Shown: in pieces, positions 20,142 to 32,750 of the stretch | How the letters are laid out: every line of letters starts with the position of its first letter | How positions within the stretch are numbered: position 1 is the first letter of the stretch | Origin: Zoroaster sp. YZ-2022 | Taxonomy: Eukaryota; Echinodermata; Asteroidea; Forcipulatida; Zoroasteridae | DNA: 64,000 bases | NCBI GenBank assembly: GCA_029582265.1 | Contig: CM055823.1 | Coordinates: 2,418,001 to 2,482,000, forward strand | Reading direction: 5' to 3' | The notes under the pieces: generated by a model | Seen by the model: only the letters and a program-made list of their open reading frames with translations | Database searches by the model: none | Told to the model about the DNA's origin: nothing | Made by a program: the position numbers and the translations under genes

Positions 20142-23100
20142 AGAGTGATCATAACACAGTGTTCTTACTGTGTATTCCACCCAGTCGTCACACTGTGACC
20201 TCACTGTGTTCTCTGTGTGTGACTATGAATTTGGAGATATCGTAGAGTAGGGAAGTTATTCTTTACAGAGATACATCGGGGAATTGTGCCGGCAATTATA
20301 CTTGTTAGTTAGTCACCTAACTATACCTTGACATTCCTTAAACTTGGGAAAGGTACACAGTTGGTAATGTTGGCAAAACTGGTCCCATGGCCGGGAAACA
20401 TAAAACAACCAATCTGTGAATGTTTCAGCTCAATACAGAGTCCAACCAAGTCGTGAGAAAAGTGTGAAAAAACATTCACAATATTTTATGAAAAGACTTG
20501 GAGCAAAAAGTTGTCAACTTTTTGTGTGTAATTTTCCGATATCAGAACACATCAGACATAATAATATTACAGGATAATTGGTATCTACCAACTTTACATC
20601 AAGTTAGCTTTCTAAAAATAATTGTGTAATTTTGTACTCGGGTAATTACCAATGTATCTTGTACCTTTCCCTAAATATAAACGGACTTTTAAAGGCTTTG
20701 TGAGTTGTCCTGATCTATCAAGATATTCTGTTTTCTGTCTTTAATTTGTTTTTGTTGATTGCTTGTGCCGTGATATTTTGAGATGTTGTATTACTGAATA
20801 AATAATCCAACCAAACCTACACCTTTTAAAGGGAAAGAATTTTTTTTTCAATATCACCAACATTACCTTCCCTTTACCGCCACCTATAGTAGTAGCATAT
20901 ATAGGTTCTTATTGTTGAGGAGTTACGCCCAATTTATAGGTTTCCTGCCAACTTAACCCTTCACTGTCCCAAGCTGTTCTGGTTGTTACAAGCTTTATAT
21001 GATCCCCATATAGTAGTAGCTAGGTTCTTATTGTTGAGGAGTTACGCCCAATTTATAGGTTTCCTACCAACTTACCCCTTCACTGTCCCAAGCTGTTCAG
21101 GCTGTTAAAAGCTTTATATGATCCCCATAGGATCACTATACGTTGCCTGAGGATGTGAGAAAGTGAGAATGTGATCTCCGTGCGTGATTTATAGAGGAGC
21201 ATCAATTAATAACCGAAACAAAAGCCAAGATCCACTTTAGGGGGAAACAAATATAACATTAACTCAGGCAACAGTATCAATCATTTTCAGTGTTATAAGT
21301 ACACACTTTATGGCCAATACTTGGGTTATTTTGTTCACTGAAGGGGTGACTTTGCAAGGGCAACATCAGGAAGGCGATATTTCTTTCCCTCAGTGGAACT
21401 TGGGCTTTTCTGAATTTGAGACAAAATGGATGCGAGGAAAGTGACAGTTTACAATAATTTACTGCCCCGTTGGCCTTCTCATACTAGACCGCGGTCGTTG
21501 ACGTCGGTCGAGGACGACGTATAGGGTCAGTAGGGTTGACATTACATTGTATCGTGACTGCCACACTAAAGCAATAATTAGTTAGAAAGTTGTTTGGATA
21601 TATGAATTCGTCTTTTCTTATTTCTTTGTAAAGGAATTGTACATCATCAACGCGATTGGAAACATTTTGTTCTTAAAAAATAAGCAAATCGCAGTTTGGC
21701 ACGAAAAAGGTCGTGGATTGGAAATCGTTTTTATTCAAGTTTTCTGTTGGTCACATAATTCGTAGCATTTTTCTCATAGTGACGAATCGGAAAAAAGTGC
21801 GTTACGAGAACCGTAAATCATGCTTTAAGTCGGACACATTTCGCTGTTAGTTTTTTGCTTTGTTTAAAAAAAAAACCAACACATTTTGTGTTAATAAGTA
21901 CCTGCAGAGTAACTAGAGGAAGCTTTGTTTTAGGGGTAATTTTCACTAGAAAACGAAAGCAATTCTTACTTTTCCGTTGCCCATGACCTGACTATTCCAA
22001 AGTCATACGATAAACGCAATAGCTCTTGTTCCTTTCATAAGGAAGTGAGCGTGTTTTCATGTGTTACCGGTACCATATAAATTATAATAATACGGTGTTT
22101 GTTTGATCAAGGAAGTGTCGCTTGAATTATTCATGATTAAAATGAAATTCTGTGAGGAATGAGCTTAGTGAAGGTGAAATAGAATTGAATACATTTTTAG
22201 AAACATCATTTTCAAGAAGGACATCGTTTTCATTGGTAAAATGTCTGTAAATGCATCCATACTTGATAAGAATCACGAGAGATGTACAGAAACCAACCAA
22301 TGTCTGTAAATGCATTCATATATCAGACACAATAATTTCTCAGGATGTTTTTAGATTATAATGTTGTATTCCTTTTAATTACCAAAAGTGTACATTCCCT
22401 TTAAGGACTTTTTAAGGAACCGAAAGTCGTTTGTCCCTCATGTGTTTGTTCGTTACATTTTAAAGTCGTTTTCTTTATTTCGTTGTAAATTTGTTTCTTA
22501 AAATAAAATTATGGTGTTCAGCTAGAGGAAGCTTTGTTTTAGGGGTAATTTTCACTAGAAAACGAAAGCAATTCTTACTTTTCCGTTGCCCATGACCCGA
22601 CTATTCCAAAGTCATACGATAAACACCATAGCTCTTGTTCCTTTCTAAGGAAGTGAGCCATAAAAATACGTGTTTTCCTGTGTTACCATATAAATTATAA
22701 TAATATGGTGTTTGTTTGATCAAGGAAGTCAAGTGTCGCTTTGTAAAACCAATTCAGTGGAAGATAATCAACAGTTACCATTAATAAGTAACAAACTCCT
22801 TAAACCCCATATTGGTCATCTCGGGGAAAAAACACTATTCACTATTTTCTCGTTTAGAAACGACACGGTGAACAAAATTAACTAATAAAGTAATTGTCAC
22901 GGGCCGAACGGTTTAGTCTACTGCTTGTCTCCACCCAGTAAAATGAGTATCTGTGCATGAAGAATAATTGGTTGTTAGTGCATGAGAGGGATTCAGAAAT
23001 GATATACTCGCCTGATGAGCAGGTGTCTTGAGCACCGTGCCAGTTTGGTGGATACGTGGATATAATAAGAATTAATTCAAATTCAAAACTGCGTCTCATG

Positions 23101-23683
23101 GGAGCTTTTAGACAAGGTGTTAGTTACGAGCCTAAAATTTCACCACACTTCATATTGTATCGTCAACATTTTACGTTTTCATTCTAACGTGGAACTTTCG
23201 TCTCATGAATTCCAACCTTAGTTGGGAATTAATGTTCGTAGGCCTATATACTAATTTCGTGACTCGTGACTCATGATTAGGTGTGGACGATATCGCGATA
23301 TAATATCGTAACGATACGATATTTTTTTTTATTTATTTATTTTTTTTTTTATTTAAAACCATCTTTAACGAGGGTAACCCATCCAGCACAGCTGATCATT
23401 TGGGGCCCTCATATAATATAAAAATATATCAATATTATACAAAAATTGTTACAGGAGGTACAGATGAATTAATAATAATAAAAAGTCTTAATGGACAATT
23501 ACATACAAAATAAAACGTAAAGGACTAAATTGCACAAATAGACCCCCGTCCCAGTCTACCATACTGATTAAAGATAGGACTAAAGGAAGATTAAAAATGG
23601 AGCAAAAAAAGTAAATTAATTATCAATTGTATACCTACATCTCGGGCAAGACACAAGGTAATCTATGACATAATAATAAAATA

Positions 23684-24187
23684 TTACTTCAAACCTTGCC
23701 TTCCTTCAGCAAACGCCTGAATGAAGAATAAGAGTTTGAACGAGTGGTGAAAGGGACACCATTTAAAAAGGAGCTCTGTAACTAAAACTGTTTTTAAAGA
23801 TTTCACATTTAGGTTTGGGAATAATAAAGTTACCATGTGTAATTGCCCGAGTTGTTGGTCGATCGCCAGGCTGGATCGGGTTAAGTCTTTGGCAGAGACA
23901 GTCCGAGCAACACCAATGGAGGCCTTAAAAGCCTGACAGGCAAGTTGGAAGTGAATGCGCTGGGCAACTGTCATTGTATTGAGATTACTAAAAAGTAAGT
24001 TGGTGGGTGAAATGGGTGGAAGCTTAAGAACAATGCTAAGTGCTCTATTTTGAAATTTTGAATTTTGGAGACAAGAGTGGGTTTGGCACCCCACACCATA
24101 CAGCAGTAGTCTATGTGGGTAGAACCATGGCATTATATAATAAAAAGCTGTTGGCTGGTCAACAAATTTTCTTGTTCTGGCGAGCAA
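23684..24187 (-). pseudogene. retrotransposon ORF2 C-terminal region, frameshifted
   Basis: This follows the RT domain of the same element. Recognisable parts are FQNRALSIVLKLPPISPTNLLF (given here as FQNRAL...LLF), the equivalent of the RAARxI segment after RT, and a tail whose conserved tryptophan-containing motif appears only by switching frames near 23750-23850. Not functional. Confidence 0.6.
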
Positions 24188-24315
24188 AGAAATTGAAGAA
24201 CTTAATTTATTGCAGACTTTTTCACATGTTCAGAGAAATTTAGTTTGTTGTCCATTAGTATCCCTAGGTGTTTATGAGAATCAACTTGTTGTATTTTTGG
24301 CCAGAAATAAAAATT

Positions 24316-26281
24316 TTAGGGATTGCTCTTTTTAAGTTTTTGAGCAGTACCAACTAGCATAACTTCTGTTTTTTGAGGATTTAAAATAAGTTTGTTAGCC
24401 TGCAGCCATTTTGTTAAATTAAGAAGATCCGAGTTCAATTTATTTTCAATGAGACTAGTGTTTTTATCACCATAATAAATAAGTGTATCATCTGCATACA
24501 TATCAATGTTGCAGTGATCAAGACATTTTGGCAGGTCATTAATGTACAATGAAAAAGTAAGGGCCCCAGGATTGATCCCTGAGGTATTCCAGATGTTACA
24601 GGATTAACTACAGAAAGTTTGGATTTATAACAGACTTGCTGCGTCCTTCCAGATAAATAAGATGCTAGCCAATCAACAGCTGAGGTAGATAATCCATAAA
24701 AAGAAAGTTTGCGTAAAAGAATATCATGGTTAACTGTATCAAAGGCTTTCTGTAAATCAATGAATAAAGAACCAATTAAATTACCATTGTTAATGTGATG
24801 AAGCCAGTTATCATGAGCATGAGCTACTGCTGCAAGTGTGGAGTACCCAGGTCTAAAACCAAACTGATTAGAAGACAGAAGGTCGTTTGAAGTAAGGTAT
24901 GAGAGGAATTGTGAGTGGATAGCTTTTTCAATTATTTTAGAAACCAACGGCAAAATCGAAATGGGCCTGTAATTATTGAGCACTTTGCGATTACCTGCTT
25001 TAAAATGGGGATAATCTTTGGCCTTTTCCACGCTTGAGGAATGGTACAGGTGGAAAGGGTTAAATTGAATATATGTGTCAAGGGAGGGCGATAACAGGCG
25101 CCCGCCAGCTTAAATAGCCTACCATCGATGTTGTCCAGACCAGCAGACTTCCCAGGATCCAGCCTAGCAATCTCCTTAAAAACAAAATCTGGAGGAATTC
25201 TGTAAAAGGAAAAACTAGTTGAGCAATGTGTTAGATAAGAGCACGGATCTTGATTAGCGTCATTTGAAATGTTGGCCAACAGAACATTGCTGATATTAAC
25301 ATAAAAATTATTAAAACTATCGGCTATGGTTTTTGGATCTGAGACATCCTTATTATCAATATTAAAAGTGCCAGGAAGATTATTGTTTTTCTTATTTGGG
25401 AGAATCTCTCTTATGCCGGCCCATAACTTTTTGCTGTTATTTTGATTAATACGAACATGATTTTGATAATAACCAATTTTAGCAGTTCTACAAAGTCTAG
25501 TGACATCATTTCTCAAAATTTTGGCCCTATCCCAGTCCTCCTTCAATTTAGTTCTCCTAGCTTTAGATTTGGCTACATCCCGCTTCATGCATTAAATGAA
25601 AATGTCATTTCTGTTTTCTAGCCATTTAGGAAGGTTAGCTTTAAAACGCTTAGTTAAAAAGGGCATGTTTATTACAGATATTATTAAACAAATTGTGCCA
25701 AATGTTCCAGGCAATGTCAGGATCAGTCACCTCGCTCTAAAATTGACCAAGGCATCCCAATAAGGTCATTCAAAAAGCGTCACAATCAAAATTTTAAAGC
25801 TCCTGAACGCTTTTTTCAACGTGTGACTGGTGAGGAATTTTAAATTTGACACAAGTGTAAATAACATCATGGTCACTAATAGCACAAGGAATGACTCTGC
25901 AATCAGAGTGAATAGTCAAGTTGTTGGTAATAATCACATCGATTAAAGATGATGAATTAGATGTAACTCTAGTAATCTCAGGGAAAATCTGCTTCAAATT
26001 AAAAAGATTCATTGTTTCCTCCAGGCGCGTCAATCGAGGAGAAGTTGAATTAAAGTCACAATTCAAATCACCAACAATGATCATGTTATTGGATCTGAGC
26101 TAACACTTCCAGTGCTGATTCAAGATCATCAAAAACGAAATTAGCGAAGTTGGCGGTCGATAAACTGTTGAAATGAGCAGAGAATTTCCACTTGGTGTAG
26201 AGACAAGTATTTATAGTTTCAAGATTCACCAAGCAAGGATCTTGAATTATAGTGAAGCTGATGTTTTTATGGATATAAAAG
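24316..26281 (-). pseudogene. retrotransposon endonuclease (C-terminal half) and reverse transcriptase, frameshifted
   Basis: The endonuclease block at 26084-25794 carries GDLN and SDHD, two of the catalytic motifs of APE-type endonucleases. The next block (25588-24932) is the linker and RT fingers with YRPISILPLVSKIIE. The RT palm follows at 25031-24435 with FIDLQKAFDTVNHDIL (motif A), GIPQGSILGPLLF (motif B) and, after a one-base shift, MYADDTLIY (motif C, ADD at 24487-24495). The many intact motifs suggest moderate age; the frameshifts make it inactive. Confidence 0.85.
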
Positions 26282-26941
26282 CTACACCACCTCCTCGTCG
26301 AAGTTCTGTCTTTTCAAGTAACATGTAACCATGAATGGTGAGTTCGCTAGAGCAAATAGTGCCACAAAGTTTTGTCTCCAGAGAGCCAATATATGAATTG
26401 GTTGGTGTAGCAACATTACTTTCATCTGGTCCAGTTTTCCATAAAGACCATTGATGTTTAAATGAGCTATTGTTAGCCCAGAACTGCTTTTAACTGTCTC
26501 AAAAGTTAATGTACAATCAGGATCAGAATTTTTTCCATGATGTGGTGGCGGTCCAGGGTTTAATTCAACATCGCCATCTAAAAACAATTTGTCTTGAAAA
26601 GTGGCAACGTGATTTGCATAATAAATGACCCGCTTGCCTATAAATTTCCTTCTCTGTCCAGGTCTACATACTATAGTTATGTCAGTCAAGTGGCTGATAA
26701 TAAAATTGTAATTATGTGGCCTGGTGTCTGAAGTTACTGAAGCCATCATACATGTACATAATCCATCAGTTTTACAAAAAGGATACCATACAAATGGTTT
26801 CAGATCAAGTTCCAAGGTATAAAACGTAGACTGACGATTGTGACAGCATTCAAAAATGCCGAAGAAGCAGTACAAAAATATTAGTGATGTTATGGTCACC
26901 GCCATCTTGTTGCAATCTCCCATATTCCGTATTAATCGCAA
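26282..26941 (-). CDS. retrotransposon 5' frame: hydrophobic leader, 2A motif and start of endonuclease
   Basis: A 219-residue frame starts with a possible signal/anchor segment (residues about 13-32, MAVTITSLIFLYCFFGIF). At 26550-26575 it encodes GDVELNPGP, an exact match to the 2A ribosome-skipping consensus D-x-E-x-NPGP. The endonuclease begins shortly after (LTIAHLNINGL). A shift near 26380 turns the expected LETKLCG into an unrelated tail. 2A motifs at the N terminus of APE-type non-LTR elements are known from sea urchin, amphioxus and molluscs. The predicted effect is release of a leader peptide from the endonuclease/RT polyprotein. The start codon is uncertain. Confidence 0.75.
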   Translation of the reverse strand: MRLIRNMGDCNKMAVTITSLIFLYCFFGIFECCHNRQSTFYTLELDLKPFVWYPFCKTDGLCTCMMASVTSDTRPHNYNFIISHLTDITIVCRPGQRRKFIGKRVIYYANHVATFQDKLFLDGDVELNPGPPPHHGKNSDPDCTLTFETVKSSSGLTIAHLNINGLYGKLDQMKVMLLHQPIHILALWRQNFVALFALANSPFMVTCYLKRQNFDEEVV

Positions 26942-28739
26942 AATGAAAGTTCAGTTGGCCCTCAACTACAGATCATCTCTTGGAGGCTTGATAACAGGGT
27001 ATCAACAGAAGTCTTGAGGGAGGAAGAGGGGCACTCTTCGGGTGAAAAAAGCAAGCAGGAATAAAATCAATAGTAGAAGAATGTCTGACATAAAATCCCA
27101 AGATGGCTGACGTGTTCCAAGTCAGAGCATGGCGTTAAATCAAAAATGTCACATAAATATCAAGAAATGCAGGTCAAAAATCCATAGACTACAAATCTTA
27201 TCTGATACTTGATGTAGAACTGAACACTATGATGACAAAAATAAGCTGAGATGGCACGTAGAAAATGAGGAAATAATTGGATTAAAATCCAAACTGTCAG
27301 ACAGCTTAAAACAATCCTCCAACACCCGAAGAGCGCCCTCACCATCCATATTCAACATTATCGGCCAAATCGGTCAAATCGGCCAAATCGGTCATGATAT
27401 CGAAATATCGCCATATTGACGACATTCCAAAATTATCGCCGACATTCCAAAAAATAGCCGATATCAAAATAATTTACATCATTCTTTTTAGTTAAAATGT
27501 TGAAATATCGCAAGAGTGACAAATTGTTTCCAAATTTCATGTCATTATACGGCAAATCGACAAAGTTACGGTGAAGAGCTAAAAAAAAAAAATTTGGAAA
27601 TCACGACGCGGTGCCGCGCGCTCATGTTCCCATTATGAAAATAACATCATTTGAATGGGAAAACATGAGTGGGTCAATTAAGAGTCAGCCGAGAAATGCA
27701 GACACAGCACCAACAAGTACTTGGCTCGTTTTGGAGCAATTCAAATGCATTTTTGAAAAATTTCAGAACCATTTATTACCTAAAATGCAACTGTAGAACT
27801 TGCATGTAAAATTGGTTCATATTTCGGTGTCCAAGGTATGTGCGATACATACATTTTTCCTGTCTTTAACAAATTGAGACGATAACATCATGGCCGTCGA
27901 TAATCGACTATAAAAAAATCAATATCGTCAACCCTACTCGTGACTCAGACTCGACACCGGGGACTCGGACTCGACACCGGGGACTCAGACTCAGGGTTTG
28001 ATGACTCGAATACAAGTCCAACTGATACTATGCATGCTGTAGCATTTTCAAGGGATATTTTATACGTAAGGTAATTTTTTTCGGTTATTTTAATACAGTG
28101 CAATTGTGGAGATGGACGAAAGCAAAAGTTGGAAATGTTTAACACGCACTGTTGTCCTGAAAGCCAGCTGCTGCTAATTCAATTACAATCACACGATCGA
28201 GACATGATCTGTTTAGATGATTTCAACAGATTGTCTTTGTACTGAATCTCGTATGAAAGGGTGTGGTATTTAAATTATTACAACGAAAAAGCTTCACTAC
28301 TTCTGGGTTCAAAAGATCAATAACAGACAGGCAGTTTCCGTTTCATTCTATGACGCACAAATAATTCCTCAGCTCCACTACAGAGATGAGAGGCGGTAGA
28401 CAAGTTTTCAAATATTTCCTAAATTTTCCCTAAATTTCTTCAAATAATTCAAAAATATTGTCCAAACATATACAAAAAAGTATATTTTACTAACTTTGTG
28501 ATCATTTTCCCAATATTTTAAACTAAAAAAATAATTCCTCCTGTGTTAGTTTTAGGGTGCCAATTGGGGTAATTCAATTGCATATTGAATTGTGAATTTC
28601 TCATTGAATAGAAAGTTTATGCTGATAGTGATTTGGGAACTTGCACATTTCTATTCGTTTGTTGAGGTTTAGTTCCACAAGTGTCGATAAAGGGCAATTA
28701 TACTTATTTTATATAAATAATTATATCCATATGCATATA

Positions 28740-29756
28740 TTGATTGTGATAAAGAGGTTTTATGTGGGTATTTCATATTTTCCGGGGCTTAATATTACTT
28801 AGCCCATACCAATTTAAATTTATGGAAGTAGGTCGGATACTAACCCATACACAGTGACAACATGGGTGCTGTGCAGATTTTCAAATAGTGTCATAAACTT
28901 AACAAATATGTGCAATTAAATTACCCAAACCATTAGTCTTAATGCAAGTGATTTCTTACGTTGGTCGTATACTTCCTGAACAAAAATTATATCCAAATAC
29001 ACATAAGGCCCAAAATGTCTCTGGTTGGTTTCTCGTGGTCTCCGCCTGCATCACCTCAGACCCGCGCATTGGCATTTTAAATTGTTTTAAATTTTATTAT
29101 ATTATATTTTACTATGAAACGATGTCCAATTGCAGCCAAAATTGCTGGATCGACTGAATTCTGCCCCGCTGTATTTAGTAAAGAACCTTTTTTCACATAT
29201 AGGGGTATGAGCGCTTTGCCCAAATTGTGAGGCCTCTTTAATAGCCACCATAATTTGTGCATGGGAAATTTGGTCTGCAGTGGTTCCAATAATCATGTAT
29301 CCATGTTAACCGTTTTCACGAATGGTCAATTTAATTGGGCCACACACAACACAAAACAAATGACGTTTCTAGATAATCGAGTTTTACTTACATTTTGAAA
29401 TTGTAGTTTCACCCATCATTAGCGGAGAATATTCAAATTATGTGCACTGTTTGAAAGTACTGATTTCAAACTTCTCAAATGCACAAGTTATTCAACAACA
29501 GGACGATTATTTACGGCGTAATTGATTTGATTTCTTAATCACAATTGTCCTTTGTACGTTGTAGAAAACTCTAAGGCAAGGCGCGTGGCGCCGCCACCAC
29601 AGATAAATAGCGCAAAGTTGGCTTTTCATGAAAACAGAAAAACGCCTCCACGAAGTTTTGTCACTAGCGGTACAAAACTATGTGGAATTATCGATATGTC
29701 GTGAGCCAGTGTGAAACTGGTACCCGTATAATTCTGGATTTACCTGCCGCACATTA
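28740..29756. other. no gene seen; repeat fragment at 29103-29300
   Basis: The block 29103-29300 is the second copy of the dispersed fragment at 17765-17935; the minus strand reads continuously through it (IIGTTADQISHAQIMVAIKE). I cannot assign it. The rest is AT-rich without features I can support. Confidence 0.35.
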
Positions 29757-30115
29757 TGCATATAATAATAATAATAATAATGTATAGATTTATATAGCGC
29801 ACGTATCCACCAACTAAGTGGCGCTCAAGGCGCATTATATTATTATCCCTGCTCATAAGGCTCATAAGGCTCATAAATCATTCCTGAAACCATCTCAGCT
29901 CCCTGGGGAGTATACAGCTCAATTGCTGCCATTTCTAGCGCATAGAGAGCAAACCATCTCTGCCTTCACAGGTACCCATTTAACCCTGGGTGAGAGAAGC
30001 AATTATGGTTAAGTGTCTTGCTCAAGGACACAGGTGTCACGTGCCGGGCTCGAACCCACACTCTGCTGCTGGCAACACCAGAACTTGAGTTCAGTGCGCT
30101 AGACCACTCGCCACG
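29757..30115 (-). mobile_element. tRNA-derived SINE with (ATT)n tail
   Basis: On the minus strand the head near 30115 has a tRNA-like A box (GAGTGGTCTAGCGCACTG) and a B box GGTTCGAGCCC. It is followed by a conserved central segment (CTTGAGCAAGACACTTAAC) and a body ending in GCGCTATATAAA and an (ATT)n tail at about 29761-29780. The same central segment occurs in the SINE at 45.6 kb. It is not a functional tRNA gene. Confidence 0.75.
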
Positions 30116-30180
30116 ATAATCCACTTTTCGCATTATACAACACACGGGACCCACGGCTTTACGTCCCATCCGAAGGACGG

Positions 30181-30285
30181 CAATTATGGTTAAGTACCTT
30201 GCTCAAGGATACAAGTGTCACGACTGCTCGAACCCACACCCTGTTGCTGGCAACACCAGAACTTGAGTTCGTGCGCTAGACCGGG
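30181..30285 (-). mobile_element. second, truncated SINE head
   Basis: It repeats the tRNA-like head and central segment of the preceding SINE (shared GGCAACACCAGAACTTGAG and TTGCTCAAGGA) in the same orientation, with small deletions. Probably a partial tandem copy. Confidence 0.65.
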
Positions 30286-30569
30286 AAATTGGAGACTAAG
30301 TAGTTTTCAAGAAGGGACAGTTTGAAGGTTAATTGTGTTGATTTGAACGTTTTCAAGGGATTATTATTTTAATTTGTGATCAATCGTCCTGTTTAATTGT
30401 TGAAAAGTTGAAACATTTGGAAAGTTGTTCTTTCACTTAGGGTACAAGATTTATTAGTATTTTGCGCCTTAAATGTGACATGATACGTTTAAAATATAGG
30501 TGTTACTTAAAGCTCGATGCTGTGTGTCCCAAATTCCTCGTTAACACCATTTTACCATTTCCAATTAGT

Positions 30570-31069
30570 NNNNNNNNNNNNNNNNNNNNNNNNNNNNNNN
30601 NNNNNNNNNNNNNNNNNNNNNNNNNNNNNNNNNNNNNNNNNNNNNNNNNNNNNNNNNNNNNNNNNNNNNNNNNNNNNNNNNNNNNNNNNNNNNNNNNNNN
30701 NNNNNNNNNNNNNNNNNNNNNNNNNNNNNNNNNNNNNNNNNNNNNNNNNNNNNNNNNNNNNNNNNNNNNNNNNNNNNNNNNNNNNNNNNNNNNNNNNNNN
30801 NNNNNNNNNNNNNNNNNNNNNNNNNNNNNNNNNNNNNNNNNNNNNNNNNNNNNNNNNNNNNNNNNNNNNNNNNNNNNNNNNNNNNNNNNNNNNNNNNNNN
30901 NNNNNNNNNNNNNNNNNNNNNNNNNNNNNNNNNNNNNNNNNNNNNNNNNNNNNNNNNNNNNNNNNNNNNNNNNNNNNNNNNNNNNNNNNNNNNNNNNNNN
31001 NNNNNNNNNNNNNNNNNNNNNNNNNNNNNNNNNNNNNNNNNNNNNNNNNNNNNNNNNNNNNNNNNNNNN
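30570..31069. other. assembly gap (500 N)
   Basis: Exactly 500 undetermined bases, a conventional length for a gap of unknown size. Open frames running through it are meaningless. The gap falls at the left edge of repeat copy B, so its collapse of repeats is plausible. Confidence 0.99.
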
Positions 31070-32750
31070 TAAGGCTTGTGAGTTGTCCTGATCTATCAAG
31101 ATTTTTCTATCTTTGATTTGTTTTGTTGATTGCTTGTGCTGTGATATTTTGAGATGTTGTATTACTGAATAAATAATCCAACCAAACCTACATCTTTTAA
31201 AGGGAAGGAAAACTTGTTAAAAAGTGTGAGTTACTAGTAGTTTCACTGTTGGAAAGAACCAGTTTGGAGATACTCGCCTGATGAGCAGGCATCTTGAGCA
31301 CCGTACCAGTTTGCCGGTGGATACGTGGATATTAAGAATTAAAATAAATACAAATTCCAGCACTAATAATTATAACAATTAAAACTGAGTAGCAAATGAA
31401 AAGTTGTTCAAAGAGAACTCACGACAATTGAAGTCTATAACTGTAGAGGCTTTTAGACAGCGGCGGCACCAGACCTGTTAAACTGAGGGGCGGGGGGGGG
31501 GGCAAGCTTAAATTTAAGGGGGGGGGGGCAAACGTTAATCATTAAAAGTTCCCAAGCTTGTAAAGATACATAAATCCACATTGCCGACGATGGAAAACAA
31601 TTTTTTTTTTAATTTATGGGGGGTGGGGGGGGGGGGGGTTTGGGGGTGCTATTATTTACAGCGCGAAAATAATTGCATGAATGTGGGTTAAATGTTTGGG
31701 GTTAAATTCAATTTCGGCCAACTTGGAAAAATTTGGGTGGCAAATTGGGGGCAAAAGTAACTGGGGCTATTTCCCTCGCCCCCCACTCCCGTAGCGCCGC
31801 TGCTGCTTTTAGACAATTACCGTTACGAGCTTAAACTTCAGCTTACTTCATTTAACAAGAAAATATTGGCTAAAATCCATTCATTTCGTTTTCATTCTAT
31901 TTCTAATGTAGAACGTTCGTCTCATGATCAAGTTGGACCTTTACAGTTGGGAAATTAATGCTCGTACTTACATAGCACCTCAGACAGAAAGATTTTTAAG
32001 TTATGTGGAGATTAAAGTACACAAATGTAAAAGTTATACACATTAACATACACACTGTTGCCTGCCATGAAAACCATGGTATTGCATTGATAAAGATATT
32101 CCCTATATTCGAGACATGATCTGTTTTCATCATAAGATACTTGATCCGCAAGAGGCTGTTCCATGTACTTAAACGCATGTGAAAGATTATATCATATATT
32201 ATTATGGTGTGGTATTTCATTATTACAACAAAAGCTTTTACTATTTCTAAGTTCAAAGATCTATAACAGGCAGGCAAACAGTTATCTTTCCTTTAACACA
32301 CAACCAATTCCTCAGCTCCATTGAGAGCCAGTTTTCAAAATATTTCCTAAATTTTCTCTAAAAATTCACAAAATATTCACCCCAAAAAAAATCAAAATAT
32401 TCTCCAAACATATTCAAACCCCAAAATTATTATTATTTTTAATCTAATGTTTTAAACTCAACAAAATATTACTCGAGGGAGGGGTTAGTGTAGAGGCGAG
32501 GTGTCCCATCGTAAGTCTGGTCTAGCGCCCTCATATGTTGGTTTTGGGGGTGTCAATTGGGGGCAACTCAATTGCATTGTTGTTTTAGTGATTTCTCATT
32601 GTGTCAAGTTTCAACGGAAAGTTTATGCCGACGCGTTACTGAGTTCGGAACTTGCACATTTCTACCCGTTTGTCGAGCTTTGGTTCTACAACTTAACTGT
32701 CGGTAAGGGCAATATACCATTTTCATAAGTAATTATTTCCATGTTGGGTA
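31070..32750. repeat. large dispersed repeat, copy B (internally deleted)
   Basis: 31070-31206 matches the start of copy A (20691-20835). The sequence then jumps at about 31255 to the equivalent of 23010 in A and 46140 in C, and continues to 32750, matching the right ends of A and C. The left end is lost in the gap. Very G-rich segments (31485-31530, 31618-31640) are specific to this copy. Confidence 0.65.

Larger units (their letters stand above)
23322..27345 (-). mobile_element. CR1/L2-like non-LTR retrotransposon, nearly full length, decayed
   Basis: On the minus strand, from 27345 towards 23322: a 5' region; a frame with a hydrophobic leader and 2A motif; APE-type endonuclease; reverse transcriptase; a C-terminal region; and an A-rich tail (the T-run at 23322-23357 on the + strand). 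Several frameshifts and stops interrupt it. It lies inside repeat copy A: the equivalent of 46212-46400 in copy C is seen at 27380-27580, just beyond the 5' end. Confidence 0.85.
20691..28735. repeat. large dispersed repeat, copy A (interrupted by a retrotransposon)
   Basis: It begins AGGCTTTGTGAGTTGTCC and ends near a block reading GGAACTTGCACATTTCTA. It is colinear with copy C (39799-47128) and partly with copy B (31070-32750). Inside it are a tandem duplication of about 120 bp (about 20885-21128) and a second internal duplication (21907-22122 and 22515-22742). A 4-kb retrotransposon splits it at 23322-27345. No coding region of its own is recognisable, so the family is unidentified. Confidence 0.7.

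Noticed and set aside
23000..23060. CTGATGAG motif in the large repeat (also at 31277 and near 38430) as a hammerhead ribozyme
   Set aside because: The conserved GAAA after stem II and a matching cleavage site are absent in all copies, so the core cannot form.
30035..30115. tRNA gene on the minus strand (and another at 45650)
   Set aside because: A and B boxes are present, but the folds are degraded and both are followed by a shared SINE body; they are tRNA-derived retroposons.
30462..31116. Open frames of about 200 codons on both strands
   Set aside because: They run through 500 undetermined bases.
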